From positions 69,059,267-69,123,266 of the forward strand of contig OY720346.1 of NCBI GenBank assembly GCA_963082975.1: a DNA stretch of 64,000 bases. The letters run 5' to 3'. The DNA comes from Labia minor (Eukaryota > Arthropoda > Insecta > Dermaptera > Spongiphoridae). Position numbers and translations under genes: made by a program. The notes beneath the pieces were generated by a model, which made no database searches, had not been told where the DNA came from, and saw only the letters and a list, made by a program, of their open reading frames with translations. This document shows positions 10,920 to 24,400 of the stretch, piece after piece; the first letter of the stretch is position 1, and the number at the start of each line of letters is the position of its first letter.

Positions 10920-13020
10920 AAAAGGATGAAAAAAAAATGAAAGAAGAAATTGAATCACATCCAAAAGAACTTAATTACACGTCATAAAATATTTCAAGGT
11001 ATGAAAAATTCAATAAATTCTAAATTTCTATACTCAAAAATATATTTCAATTCCTCTTAATCATATCATTTTATTGTGAAAGATCATTTATATAAATTTA
11101 ATTAACAGTGTTATATGGAATCATTTGTCATTTCATTAATTCATCATTAATTTGAAATTGAATGTTTATTCCTAAATTTGATGAAATTTTGAAAACTGAA
11201 ATTATTAATAGAAAATATAATATATTTTATAAACATTTAAAATAATATTTCAATTATTAATTTGAAAATTATAAAACAACTCTTTTTAAAAACCTTTCTA
11301 AAATATCTTTTTTTTTTAAATAAAATAAATTTTTTGGCGCTACTAACTATAAATTCTTGTCTGGGTAAACCACCAGATTTATATGCAAAAATATTCCATA
11401 AGCTAGTTGTTTACCAGATGAATTTTTTTTTTCATAAATAAAATTTCATTAATCATTCCATCTCCGTTCTTCTAAACCTTTCAATTTTATAATTTTCATT
11501 CTCTTTATTTGGAGATGCTTAGAAGTAATAATATTTTGAAAACACCAAATCAGGACATTTTTGGAAAAAATTCGGAAATGTTCAAAAGTTTAGTGCAAAC
11601 GACGGTTGAGTTTTTTTTTTTTTTTTTAGAGACAAATTGAAAAAATTTTGAAAAAAAGTACGAAATGTCGTAAATATTTAAAAAAAAAAAAAAAACGGGA
11701 CAGATATCAAAAAGGAGGACACTTAGAACAGAAGGACAGAGCTTACAAATGGAGGACGGTTGGTCACCTTATTAGAAGTCATGTAAACTTCATTTGTAAT
11801 CTACTCCATTTCACTGTAATGCAATCTATTCATTGAAAATATATATAAAAATTAATAAATAATTTTGATTAAAATACCAAAATTAGAAATTGAATTAATT
11901 ATTTTATTGTGATTTTTGATTACAGTCTGAAGTTGTTGTTATGAAATTAAATGAAATCTAACAAAAAATGCTTGAAGCTATTATTAAACATTGACCTAAA
12001 CTAAAATGGTATTATTACTATTACCTTTTATAATTTAAATTTAAGTTAATAAATTATTTATTATCATTATTATTTTTATTATTTTCGGAGTCATCCGGGA
12101 TGCATTAGCTAGTGATAGATATCCAAAATACAGTATAAAACCGAGACCCACCCAGGGTTGTAATGGTACGGAGTAAGTATAGGTAAGTAACTAAGTATTA
12201 TTATTATTATTAGTACATGTTAGATTATATTGTATGTTAGATAGGTTGAAAAGTCTTGTTAGTACAAGTGACCCTTTGCAAGTAATTTGTTAAGAGACCA
12301 CCAAAAAGAGCTCTCCATATTAATTAATTTCCATATTTTCTCGTTACAAATAAATAAATCAATCAATTATGTTTATTAAATAGAAATTGTAAGTATTATT
12401 TCAATATTTAGTTGAATATTATTTCTTCTTGATAAAAAAATAAAATAAATTATATATAATTTCGTTTATGAATTTAAATTAAATAATAAAAAGAAAAAAT
12501 AAAATTAAAATCAAATCAAATTAATTATAAAAAATAAATTTTAATAAAAATCTTTTTATTATGATATTAATAAAATATATATATATAAAATAGATCAACA
12601 TCGATAATTGAGTAAAATTTAATATTATGTTTGGAAGTGATGCTTGATGTGCAAGGGGCGTATCGAGGGATGGTGTTTTTGAATAATCAAAGATTTTTTT
12701 TGTTTGATATCAATACATGTCTATCTGAATGGATAGGGTTCTTGCATTCATTAATTGAAAAACGAATATCAAATTTCATTGTGTTTCTATAATCCGATCA
12801 CGAGATGCCCATGCAGAGATAGATAGTCACGGGTTCATAGTACAAAATACCACACGCATAAATAGATACATAGAGAGAGTGAGAGAATGACAGAGAGAAA
12901 TTTAAATTAATAGTTATACTAACTCATATCGATTAGCTAATCTTCTATTTTTGATCTTTAAAATATATTGAGTTTTTTTTTCTAAATAAATACTTTTAAC
13001 TTATTTCTTTACTTTTAATA
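10920..13020. other. AT-rich DNA, no gene seen
   Basis: Homopolymer runs at about 11613 and 11680. The sequence at 11695-11775 (GGAGGAC twice, then GGTTGGTCACC) looks like one end of an old hAT MITE without a visible partner. A trinucleotide TTA array lies near 12195-12212. Confidence 0.4.
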
Positions 13021-13028
13021 TTGTAGAT

Positions 13029-13317
13029 CAGTGATTCTCAACCACGGTACCGCGAGATTTTCAAAATGTGCAAATTTTACAAATGAAAAGTTCAAATTAT
13101 GAAAAAGTACTTATTTATTTTATATGTATGGAAAAAAAGGTAAAATGTTTTTGCGATCAGGCTCTTAAAAATTTTCGACTAATATGGTTCTAAAAAAAAA
13201 GAAAAGGTAAAATGATTTTTTCCATATGGTAAATAATCTTATCTATTTCTTTGTGTGCTGCCAAAATTTTAAACCGTTAAAAGTGTGCCGCGGTAAAAAA
13301 AAGGTTGAGAATCACTG
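13029..13317. mobile_element. hAT MITE with perfect 8-bp target duplication
   Basis: The ends are CAGTGATTCTCAACCACGG and, inverted, CAGTGATTCTCAACC. TTGTAGAT flanks both sides (13021-13028 and 13318-13325). It is 289 bp with no coding capacity. A related element lies at 58168-58539 in reverse. Confidence 0.9.
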
Positions 13318-13325
13318 TTGTAGAT

Positions 13326-14276
13326 ATTAATAGAAATCTTTTTGAATATCTTTTGAATATCTGAGAAATAAAAATTTTACTTTTAGTATAAGAAAGGTTA
13401 TGTTTTCTAAGAAAAATAAAAAAAAATTAATTCAATAAATCATTTTTTTTAAGTTTACATCTTGAAATTTTCCCCATAAAAATGCTAGTTAATCTACACT
13501 TTTATTTCTCCAAATTTTTTTTCGATTTAATAAAAATTCCCATATAAATAATATATCTATCTTCTAAACCCCTTACAATTCAACATTCAGCAACAATCCA
13601 AACAACATGATGACATTGGGGTAGAGGGGGAGACACCCTCCAAAATAAATCCCCAATCGGATTCTTTTGAAGATGGCTAGAAAGGGGAGGGGTTCTAGAG
13701 TGATAGAACGGAAAGATAGGGTCGTTTCTGTTCAAAAATGGTTACGATCCTACAGGCTTGACTAATTTGAGTTTAATACGGAAATAATGGTTTCCAACAC
13801 GACAGCCACCCTCATTCTGCAGACGAAATTCACTTACCCCACTCCTACATGAGAAATCTAATGATTATTTTCTAAACGAAATTTCTAAAGCCACAAATTA
13901 AATATCTAAATCAAGATTTAAATTTTTTTTTTTATTGAACAAAGCTATTTTACCAATCTTTATTAAAATTGCATATTGATTTTACACTAAAAATTAAATA
14001 TATATATATATATATAAAATAAACATTTCCTTAATTGGTCTTGTTCCCTCTGAATATGGAAGGAAGTAATAAATAGAGCGAGTTCGGGTGAGTTTCCTAT
14101 GTATTCATTATATAAATATATGTATATAAAAACATTCCCCTATTTGTCTGACTCGCAACTTGAAGAAATATCAAATAAAAAAAAATTATTACCTTTCTTG
14201 ATAGAGAGAAATATTTTCTACTTTATGTAATTTATGCTAAAAAATCAATCATGAAAATTTTAATATATTTCAATTG
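13326..14276. other. AT-rich DNA with a GC-richer patch
   Basis: The patch at about 13610-13860 is less AT-rich and unassigned. TA runs lie near 14000. Confidence 0.4.
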
Positions 14277-14280
14277 TATT

Positions 14281-14781
14281 TTTACTATCTCGCCAGAGAA
14301 AGTATTGTGATCACAAAAATTTTCGATGTTGAGATTTTGATGTTTTTATATGTTTTGAAGGTTCCAGAAGCATTTTCACTAAGGATGAGAAATTGTCTGT
14401 CTCTCTCTCTCTCTCTCTGTGTGTGTGTAGACAAGAAATTCGCAAAAACGGTTTGTGCTAGAACCATGAAATTTGGTACATGGGCATTATTCAAAATTTG
14501 TAATTTTCTATCAACTTTTGAGAAATGTAGTTCAACCGGAAGAGGGTCATTACCTACCATGATTGATTTTTTTTCCTCTAAAGTGACCGTAAAAATAAAG
14601 ATATATATTTGATAGTTTTTCAAATGATTAAAAATTGTATAAAACTGCTATATTCAAAATTTCAGCTTGATAATATTGCTGAAAGTACCGGAATTAATTT
14701 TTTAACACTTTGACTGGCAATCACGCGTCAGCACGTGACGTAGTCCCATCAACAAAGAGCCATACATGCGCTGGTTATTCT
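14281..14781 (+). mobile_element. Helentron/DINE-like element, 3'-truncated (H1)
   Basis: It starts TTTACTATCTCGCCAGAGA and follows the family through GTTTTTATATGTTTTGAAGG, a CT/GT microsatellite at 14400-14428, ACGGTTTGTGCTAGAACCATG, AAGTGACCGTAAAAATAAAG and the ACATGCGCTGG block, then loses homology. The 3' hairpin end is absent. The antisense strand is open for 112 codons (14285-14623), a frame partly kept in copy H3. Confidence 0.75.
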
Positions 14782-15360
14782 CTATACCATCTGAGGGAAA
14801 AAGCCTCTCCTCTTTGGCGATACAACTGATTAATAAGAATTCATCATTAATTTTATTGCTATGAAATATTTTTAAATAGGTTCAAAATGAAAATCTATCC
14901 TGAAATCAATATTTATGTTTCAAAATCCGTTGAAAAAAAATTAATCGGAGCAATACAAAAGGAGTTAGTTAATAAAAGTAATTAATCGCTAATTAATTAC
15001 AATTAATTAATTATAATTCAATTATATTTCTTCTATACCTTCTAGGGATCGATTGAAATATCTATAAAATTTTTCAATAGTGTATATCAATCTAAAGATG
15101 ATGAAAAATCGATTTCAAATTCGTCAAAAGAGCGAACAGACAGAGAGACAGAGAGAGAACCAAGTGAAGTTAAGAAAAACGTTATAAAAATTATATTTTA
15201 ATACATGTCCTTATTTTTATGTATAAGGGAAAAAACTAAAAAAGTTATTTTTAATTAGAACTTACTTTTCTTCGTTGAGTTTGTTCTTGATTATTTAAAA
15301 ATCAAAGCAATAAACGACCCAATAAACTATAAACAAACAACGAGGAGAAATTACTTGAAT
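14782..15360. other. AT-rich DNA, no gene seen
   Basis: GA-rich run near 15140-15155; otherwise nothing recognisable. Confidence 0.4.
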
Positions 15361-15383
15361 TGGACAAGGAAAAAAAGAGAGTA

Positions 15384-15486
15384 CAAAAAATAATAATAAT
15401 AATACAAATATGAATATTAAAAATAATAATAATAATACAAATATGAATATTAAAAATAATAATAATAATACAAATATGAATATTAA
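15384..15486 (+). repeat. 33-bp tandem repeat, three units
   Basis: Three near-perfect copies of a 33-bp unit built from (AAT)n followed by ACAAATATGAATATTAAA. The preceding 15361-15398 (ACAAGGAAAAAAAGAGAGTA plus AAT units) recurs at 15842-15880. Confidence 0.85.
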
Positions 15487-15880
15487 AAAAAAAAAATTGT
15501 CAAAAATTAGACTTGAAGCAAAAATAGAAGTATCCATTGTGATTTTTTTTTTTTATTTTTTTTCCCCATCATTATCTAAACATTTTGTGAATAAATTGTA
15601 TGTCAAAACAAGGAGGAACAAATAAAGAGTGAAGGTAAAAAACAAAAATCAATATATCCCTCTTAATATTCGTAAAATATGACTTTAAATAAAAGTTTTT
15701 ATTTTTATTTAGATATAACAAAATCCGATTTACATGATTGTTATAGAAAAAAGTTTCAGTGACCTTTTTTTTTTGGAAAAAATCTTTTATAATATAGTTT
15801 TTTACTCTCTTCTAAGTTTTAAATCAAAATAGACTAGCTTAGACAAGGAAAAAAAGAGAGTACAAAAAATAATAATAATA

Positions 15881-17035
15881 ATAATAAAAGGATGAGGGGA
15901 ATAAGGACAAATATGACAAAATATCGAACGAAAGAAAGAAGTTTTGGTACTTTGAAAGATGTTTTATAAATGAAGGATTCTTTAGTATATAAAAAAAAAA
16001 AAAAATGAAAAAACGCATTTCCCGAAGCTGAGCAGTAAGATCATCTGTTTCATGTCCAAGTTTCACTCAAGCGGCCAATTACCAAACTGTCTAGGACAGT
16101 ATCGGGGTTGGGGCTCGGTCCCTTTCACCCTTTATGTGTAAATCTATGGTCGTCATAAAGCGTCGTTGATAAATTGTGGAGACCCCAGCACTTGGCCAAG
16201 CTTTTTATTCAATTAAATTTGCGTCCACTTTGAGGGTAAACGCGGTTGTCCACCAAATGGTATGGCGCCAAACGGGCTGCAATATAATAGGGGAGGTTAA
16301 ATAGTTTATTACAATTTGTTCACAAAGTTAACTTAGTGATCTATCGATAATTGATTCAGATCTCGTTTTGCGTTCAGCCAAGTTAAAAAAATAGAAGAAG
16401 TAAAAAAAAAAATTAAAAAGTAAAAAAAAAAAAAAAAATGTTGTAGAATTGGAATGTAATGATCTATCAAGGGGATGGTAAGGAAAAGGAAATTACGAAA
16501 GAAGCTAATTAGGGTTCATTTTAGATCACACAATTACTCCAAACTTCTTCCATCTTGTATATTCAAGGGTTTGTATTTTATTAGATGCTTTTCTTGTCAC
16601 TAACCATTATTTTATGTACACTAAAGGGTACAATTACAAACGAATGGGGGATTATTATTTTTCAATTTGAAAAAGAGAGAGAAATCTATTATTTCCCTTT
16701 CTTTCTCCATCTTTTTTTTTCTCTCTCTCTCTCTCTATTTCTCTTTCGGCGTAACAAAATGATAAGATATTTTTACAATCTAATGAATTCAAAGAACCAA
16801 AATTACTTCACTTAATACTCTAAGAAAGAAAATATGAGAGATAATAAAAGAATTGAACACAAGAAAAACATTGGGGAAGTTGGTTAGGAATAAAAATTCT
16901 CCACTTTTAATTATCTTAATTACCTTCCTTAATTATTTATTATTTTATTATTATTATTATTATTATTATATTAATATTATAATACTAGGATGTTAGAAAT
17001 TTTTCTTATTGTATAATATAGATATCTGAAGGTTT
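15881..17035. other. AT-rich DNA; less AT-rich patch at 16050-16300
   Basis: 16050-16300 is unique-looking and richer in G+C (contains GGTATGGCGCCAAACGGGC), with no frame resembling a protein. The rest is low complexity, with a CT run at 16712-16736 and a TTA array near 16946-16970. Confidence 0.4.
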
Positions 17036-17735
17036 GTCTTTCACTAAGTGAGCCAGTTCCTCGATAGGCCACCATTCCGTCACTACCTTCGCCCATCTTT
17101 CGTCGTGTAGCCTTGCTTTCTGACCTGCCAATTTCCATTTTAATTTCCTTATTTCTCTTGTTCTGTTATATAATTATGTTTGTTTTTTTTGTAGATATAT
17201 TCAATCTTTCTTTTATTATTTAGGATGCTCCTTAAAATCACCCTTTAGTCTCATTTAGTCTCTAGTTTATTAGTAATTTTTTTAGTAATCGACCATGTTT
17301 GGGTTCCATATATTAAAGTAGATATTACACATTTTTTAAAAATTTGTATTTCGGGAATTAGGTCAATATTTGTATTTTCTAAAATAAATTTAAGTAACTA
17401 CAATTTTTTCCAGCTCAAGTTTATTCTTTTTGAGTCCTACTTACAAAACTAATTATTTGGCCCAAACTAATTATGTCCAACTTGTATTCTATAAATGATT
17501 TGTTATCCTTCAATATGATGTTCGACTGTACTTTATTTGAAATAAATGCGGATGGTGGCCTATCGAGGTAAAAAGAAAACAAAGAAGAAAACATAAGAAA
17601 TGGGAAATGGATGGAGAAGAACTGTCAGAAGAGAAATTTGGGAAAAAAAATTGGAAAGGCCTATGTCCAAAATGGGCCTGATAAATAATTTGTATTTTTT
17701 TATTTGTATTATATGTAAAAAAAAGTATCATAAAC
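17036..17735. pseudogene. RTE-type LINE 3' end with internal inversion
   Basis: Two parts of one reverse-transcriptase ORF lie in opposite orientations. On the minus strand, 17036-17520 reads in order YLGQIISF, then a segment with IYGTQTWSITKK, then KLKWKLAGQKARLHDERWAK and VVTEWWPIEE. On the plus strand, from 17552, the true C-terminus continues as WWPIEVKRKQRRKHKKWEMD and ends at a stop near 17680. The 17 bp encoding the WWPIE segment are present in both parts (17059-17075 inverted, 17552-17568). This is the 5'-inversion structure left by twin priming during target-primed reverse transcription. Frameshifts show it is dead. Confidence 0.7.
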
Positions 17736-17763
17736 AGGCTTAAATAAATAAATAAAGTGCGTC

Positions 17764-18028
17764 AAGCCTAGTTTACATGGGCTTAGTTCTTGTCATTAGT
17801 TCAGGGATGGGCAAATACTTTTAAGCGCGGGCCTTTTGACCGCCCGCCGGCCCGTTGAAAATGTTGGCTCTTATTTTGATTTTCAATATGTCTCTAAAAA
17901 AAGATAAATTTTTTTTATTAGTTATTTCGAAATATGGTCCTCCGACTCGTTTCATTTTGGTCCGCGCTTAAAAGTATTTGCCCACCCCTGAACTAATGAC
18001 AGGAACTAAGCCCGTGTAAACTAAGCTT
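17764..18028. mobile_element. Long-TIR MITE (copy 1)
   Basis: Nearly palindromic ends of about 70-80 bp: AAGCCTAGTTTACATGGGC at the left and its inverse at the right, then CATTAGTTCAGGGATGGGCA and its inverse, then a GCGCGGGCC region. There is no coding sequence. A second copy lies at 34834-35131. Confidence 0.75.
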
Positions 18029-19461
18029 CAGTCACCTCATCTATTATAAAAAGTATTTCTGATTTCTCGACAATTTTAGATTTCTCGTGAAATGAGATAA
18101 GAGTTATCCTCTTAACATTTCTTTTTTAAATTCTTAATACAAGAAAAAACATTAATAATTTGAAAATCTAAAAAACAATTAATAAAAATCCTTACCTGTG
18201 AAGTAACACTTACAATGTCTTTGGTGTAGTTTACATATGAACCTGGCACTTCAACACTATTCTTTATTCAAGATATAAAAGAGTAGATCTAAGACTTTAT
18301 AGGGTTTATAAAAAAATATATGGAACAAACAACATAGTATTATATATGGATACTAATTGTTTAATTTTAACTGAAAAATCAAACAAAAATTGAACTGAAG
18401 ATAAAATTGAAATGTCGTGATTGGGAGGATATTCACGTTTTTCCTAAATCAACAGCCCGTTTTTTCTTCAGAACTGCTTTGGAGCGCAATCTGTTGTTTC
18501 TGGATGTTGATGTTGCTTCTTGGAGTGTCGATCCCATATGAACTTGCACCTGATACGTTCAACGCGCCGGACTCCTGCCCCTTCTCCTCCCACCCTCTAC
18601 TCTGCTTTGCATTATGGTCCTGTTCATATTATATTAGAATATATAGAGGACTGTAAATCAATGGGTAGCTAGCTAATAGTGAGTGAAAGTAAGAAAAAAA
18701 AAATTAAAAATGGCAACGTTTCGATTCTTAAGCTGAACCTTCTTCAGAAATTGTTGTTATTATATTTAAAAATGGAAGGCGATAATGAATGATTTTTTGT
18801 TCAACAAAAATAGATCTTGCGACCCGTGGCTTTTATCCTTTTCATGTCGAAGAAAATTATATTTTTTTCATTTAAAATAGTTTTTTGTTTTTTTTTTTGT
18901 TAAATTCTTGCTAGTTTGCTCTATCAATAAATATAATTGTTCTATTATCTTATGATTACAATTAATGAATGGTATAAATTATTTATCATTATTAGATTAT
19001 TTATATAATTAAGAAAAATATAATTTTTTTCATAAATTTAAGAAAAAAATGAATTTAAATAAATTCCCCGAGGAAGCAATAATAATGAAATTTCCCTTCC
19101 TATATAATAATAATGATAAGTATATTGGAAACCATCCATAGTGGACTCTTTTCCAATCCTAATATTTAATTTAAATAAATTAATGTTCTATTAGAGGAGA
19201 CTGTACGTTTAAATTGAAAATTTTCATGATATAATAAACGTCATTTAAATAATTAATAGAATTTCAATTTTAATGACAAAGAGTTAATTGTAATGGAAGT
19301 TTAATATATTCAAATAAAATGAACGCATTTATTATAAAATATGCAATAACTTCCACAACCAACATCATCATCATCATCATCAAAACCAACCAACTTTTCT
19401 CATCCTCCGTTCATTTCACTTAATATAATAAGAGTGGTTGGAGATTTGACATTATTTAGTA
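18029..19461. other. AT-rich DNA, GC-richer patch at 18440-18620
   Basis: The patch carries a 79-codon open frame (18417-18656) with no recognisable domain. It is hydrophobic and Phe/Leu/Ser-rich, so I do not call it a gene. An ATC microsatellite lies at about 19362-19382. Confidence 0.4.
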
Positions 19462-20524
19462 CAGACCTGGCCAACCCGTGGCCCTCGGGCCGCATACGGC
19501 CCACCGCTGAAAAATTGTGCGGCCCGCCAGTTAACTTTATATTTCTTTTGTAACTTTCATTTCTTGTCTGTATATTCAAAAACAGAGAATATAATTGAAA
19601 TAATTATAATTAATTCATATTTTTATTTAAAATATGTCCTACAATTTTTAAACTACATATTTGATTCCATAAAAAGGAAGGGAAAAGTTAGAAATTAATA
19701 GAGAATATATTTTTACTATCTCGCCAGAGATAGTATTGCGATCATGAAAATTTTCGATGTTGAGATTTTGATGTTTTTATACGTTTTGAAGGTTCCTGAA
19801 TCATTTTCACTAAGGTTGAGAAAAATGTCTGTGTATGTGTGTATGTGTGTATGTGTGTGTGTATGAATGTAGACAAGATTACGCAAAAACGGTTTGAGCT
19901 AGAATGATGAAATTTGGTACATGGACATTATTCAAAATTCATAGTTTTCTATCAACTTTTGAGAAATGTAGCTCAACCGGAAGAGGGTCATTACCTACAA
20001 CGTTTTGATTTTTTTTCCTCTAAAGTGACCGTAAAAATAAAAATATATGTTTGATAATTTTTCACATGATTAATAATTGTATAAAACTGCTATATATAGA
20101 ATTTCAGCTTGATTGAATTGCTGAAAGTACCAGAATTAATTTTTTAACACTGCAAATCTCACGCGCCAACACGTGCCATGGTGCCATCAATAAAAAGCCA
20201 AACATGCGCTGGTTTAATATTTATTATTTATAATTTATAATTAATTAAATTTAATTTAAATATAATATATTATGTTATTTAATCCAATTCAAATTGCGAG
20301 ATAGTCGAGTGGAGACACTCCAGCTAATTTTATTTTAAATTGTTATTATTATTTTTATTTAAAAAAAAAGTAGCAGAAAAAATAATAAATAAAAACATTA
20401 AACATTAAGCATCAAGAAAATAAAAGTGTTTTTTAATACATTGTAAACTTTCCTTAAAATGCGGCCCTTGTAGCATTGTTCCTAATCAAAGAGGCCCATG
20501 GAGTCATTTGGGTTGGCCAGGTTG
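19462..20524. mobile_element. hAT MITE split by a nested Helentron-like element
   Basis: The ends are CAGACCTGGCCAACCCGTGG and, inverted, CAACCTGGCCAACCC, with GCGGCCC-rich subterminal sequence on both sides. The interior is interrupted by copy H2 (19711-20326). The target duplication is imperfect: ATTTAGTA on the left, ATAGTA on the right. Confidence 0.7.
19711..20326 (+). mobile_element. Helentron/DINE-like element, complete (H2)
   Basis: The 5' end is TTTTACTATCTCGCCAGAGA. The 3' end is GCGAGATAGTCGAGTGGAGA followed by CACTCCAGCT. The 3' GCGAGATAGT is the inverse of the 5' ACTATCTCGC, and GAGTG-GAGA-CACTC forms a terminal hairpin. Subterminal inverted repeats plus a 3' hairpin, with no duplicated target, match the Helentron-associated (HINE/DINE-1) plan. 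There is no protein. It sits inside a hAT MITE. Confidence 0.75.
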
Positions 20525-21030
20525 ATAGTATTTTAATTTTTGAAATAAAATAAATACAAAAAAAAATGCAAACATTTATTTTAATAAAAACACACCTCCA
20601 ATAAATCGATAATTGTATTCTTTTCACTGTGTGTGATTATTTAAAAAAAAGTATTTAATTAAAAAAAAATATTTTATTAATTCTCAATGGAATTTTGGCT
20701 CATTAATTGCTAATTTTTTCATTCTTTTTTCTACTTAAATAATTATTATAAAATATTTTTACCTGGAAAATGTATTAAAAATTGTATTGGTTAATATACC
20801 TATATATTCTTTTATATTCATAAAATTGAAATATATATATAATATATTTAATAAAAAAGATGAAAAGTTATTATATTAATATTTTTAACATAAAATAATT
20901 CTTAATTACTTGGAGTAAAAAAAAAATTAATTTGTAAAAATATATAATATCCATAACATTAAAATTAAACTTAATAAATGAAATTCAACAAAATTTTTTA
21001 ATTATGGAAAAATTCCTAGAACTAATATTA

Positions 21031-21461
21031 AGAGGGTGGGGTGAAAAGTTTCCGGCCCGACCAAGAAAAACGATGTTTTTAAATTTTTTTTTTTTGCTAT
21101 ATTTTTCAACATAATCTCCATCAACAGTGATACATGTCTCATAACGGTGTTCTAAATAATTTAATTTAATTTAAGTCTCATCAACAGTTATGAATCGACG
21201 CAAAAATTCGTTTGGATTACGCCTACAGCGCCAAATTGTCGGAAGAAATGGTTTTTCGAAGCAGTTTTTGGTCTAAAGTTAGCAAACGCGGCACCCACGT
21301 TGCACACAACTTTCCATATTCAAATGGTTGTGCAAAATATTTCGCACACGTTCAGCTGACATCGTACAGGTCTCAGCTTGAATGTTGAAAAATAAAACAA
21401 AAAAAAAATTTAAAAACATCATTTTTCTTGGTCAGGCCGGAGACTTTTCACCCCACCCTCG
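21031..21461 (-). pseudogene. Internally deleted mariner (M1)
   Basis: The TA-flanked inverted ends read AGAGGGTGGGGTGAAAAGTT and, inverted, CGAGGGTGGGGTGAAAAGT. On the minus strand the relics of a mariner transposase are legible: SAERVRNILHNHLNME, RRNPNEFLRRFITVDET (the first catalytic Asp region), then HRYETCITVDGDYVEK, the C-terminal end. The sequence between is deleted and replaced by an AATTTAATTTAA-type filler. It is non-autonomous and frameshifted. Copy M2 at 24593 has the same deletion. Confidence 0.85.
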
Positions 21462-21463
21462 TA

Positions 21464-24400
21464 TATGTAGAAATACACACACACACAGAATAATAATTAT
21501 TTTGATTATTCAAATACCATAAGAAATGTTATTTTTAACTTTGTTACGGGCCACCTAAAGAAAAGAAATTTTCCAGAATAATAAAGCGGGAGTGGGGCGT
21601 CATTATTTTTATTCCAAAATGGACAGTGAATGCAACTGGCAACTTGATTTTGCTTTTATTCCAAGTATATTCTTTTTTAGTGTTACATCCTTTCCCTCTT
21701 TGTAGAAAGATAATCTGAAAGCTTTTGACTGGAGATGATTGTCGCGTTTTATTTTTTCCCAACAACCCCCCCTCTCCTATATCTCTCACACTCCCCTTTT
21801 CCCTCATAAACACACCCTAAAAATGATATCTTAACATTTGGAGGAAGATTATCAATTAAATCATCAAGAATGGCAACAGCTTTCATTAGTTGTACTCATT
21901 TTGTTGTTATTTTGTTCTCTGGGGCTCTCTCCAATTTTCTTGCCTCCTTTGTCTAAGGCTCAACCCATTTTATATTTATTTGTTCAAAAGCACCCCCTCA
22001 CTTCAAGTTGCGGATTGTTTATTTCCTAGTCCTCTTCTCCTGATGTGTGTATGTGTGTATGTTAGCTTTTATAAAATACCCTTGAATTATTGGTTAGTAG
22101 GCGTTATGTAATTGCAAATGGGATTACAAACAATCCCAAAGCAAAAAGAACTAATATTCAAGTGACGAGAAGTGAATAAAAATACTTACTTAGTATTTTA
22201 CTTGTAGTTTAGTCATCAAAGAATTAATCAATAAATTTTTGAGAAAACGTTTACCACTCAAATTAATTCATACATTTATAAGAATTGTTAGATAAAAAAA
22301 TAAATTTTGGGAGGAATTAGATTATATCCTCATAGAAATTAAGAGAAAAACAAAAAAAAAAATCGTTTATTTTGGACATCAATCATTTATTCAACCTTTA
22401 TTTCTATTCGAATATTTATTATAATTAAAAAAAAATTATTAAAAGAGAAAAAATAATATTAATAATATAAATAATATATTTTAGAAATAAATTTATATCA
22501 AATTTGTTACTAAAATTGTGATATGTGATCAGCCTTAACAAAAAACATTTACAAAGTCATTTATGCAAGAAAAAAAACATCATTTTTGACTTGAAAGTCA
22601 GAATACATTAAAAAAATGATTGCCATTTCTTTAAAAAATAAAAAAATAGTACATGTGTTTGTACTCTCTCAAAACTATATTAAAAGTTACAAAACAAAAC
22701 AATTAATAAAATAAAAGAATTAATTTCATCGTATTTAGATTCATTTATATTTAGTATGTACCTGGAACACTGAGCTATCGCTCGACCCTTTATCAAATTT
22801 ATACAATTTATTATTATAAACTTTAAAAATTTGATGGCTTCAGATTTATATTTTTCAAAGTGGCAATACCTTGTAGACTATTTCGACCACACACACACAA
22901 GGATTACTACTGGTAATAATATAAATTTTGAAATTATATTGACACCTGTACTTCTCTAAATTTTAATTAAGAAAGGAGGTTATATTTTTTTTCTTTTTAT
23001 TTATAATAATCAAATATCATTTATATATTATTTATAATTTAATCTAAAAAAACATTTTAATTAATATAATATAATTTATTTAATATTATTATATCAAATT
23101 TATTCAACAATTTATTGCTAACACCAAACATATTTTTATTTTTTTTTTTTTTGGGCGGGGGAATGATAAATATATTTCGTAATTTTATCCTAAAATTTTA
23201 TTAAAATAAATATTTTTAATTTTATTTCGAAATTAAATAAAAAATTGTAAAATATTTTAAATTTAAAAAAAATATTAATACAATATCAATTAAAAAAGAA
23301 TGGCGGGAGGCAAATTTCAATATGGATGACGCAATTAGTGAGGTCATTTAAATTTACTAAATTAAGAAAATACTAATAAAGTTGATTTTTCTCGAGACTG
23401 AAACCAATATAGATCGATTTTTCTTTATAAATATTATTTATGGTGTGAATTTCAACAAAATTCTAATATAATAAAAATATATCTCAAAAATATACAAATA
23501 TATATGCATATATATATATATATATATACAATTTTTGCTAGTATAATAAGATAAGATAAGATAAGATAAACAATCATACATTGATATTCATTCATACATT
23601 CATATTTAGATAATAATAATAATTGATAAATAATTTATAATTTTAGCAAAAATAAAATTAATTCAATAAATTGTATTTATGATTGATTTTAAAAGGAAAA
23701 AAAAACGACTAAAATGTAAGGAGAATTGGAGCTTAAAAATTGTTAAATAGCGTGTATTGAATGATACATATTTTTTTAAAAAAAATATGCCATATCGAGT
23801 AACGAATGTATCCGTTTCGTTGACATATCTGACTCTTCCACCTACCCCCACTACTCACGTCTCTTTGGCCATTTCCATCAATAGCGTATGATTGAATGAA
23901 ACAATTGTCATCCTGTCCTATTTTTTTTGCAATTTTTGAGTGAATGAATGCAAAATGTTCCAAGTTGGCGCCCGCTTCACTAATTAGACATTTGATATAT
24001 TACTTGTCTTAACGAGTATAATATCAGTCAGGACGAGAGAGAAAGAGAGAGAGAATTCGAATGCTATGGATTTATTCTGGCAGGTAGAATTAATTAGGAA
24101 CTAAGTCAAAACTTTGTTTAAACTAAACATTATTATAGGGTGTTGCATCGGGATTCGTTGAGTGTCTCCAACAGAAGAGAGGCGGAGAAGCCAAAAAAAA
24201 AAAATAAATAAATAAATAAAATAAAAAGATTCCAAGGCGGCTGTGCATCTTATAACAAATATTTTAACAATATTAAGGAAAGTGTCATCGTCCCTTTGTC
24301 AAGGTAATTCGAATCTATACGCGCTTGGAAACTTTTCATGTTTTAATAAAATTATAACTCAATAATTAAATGTTAAAACATACATTTCACTAGAAAGTTT

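Noticed and set aside
11600-11775. A full hAT MITE ending GGTTGGTCACCTTA
   Set aside because: Only one end could be found; no inverted partner or target duplication.
15295-15625. Low-complexity frames rich in Asn/Lys or Phe/Leu/Ile
   Set aside because: Translations of AAT and poly-A repeats.
18417-18656. A 79-codon hydrophobic frame as a membrane protein gene
   Set aside because: No start context, no family resemblance, and AT-rich composition favours Phe/Leu/Ile by chance.
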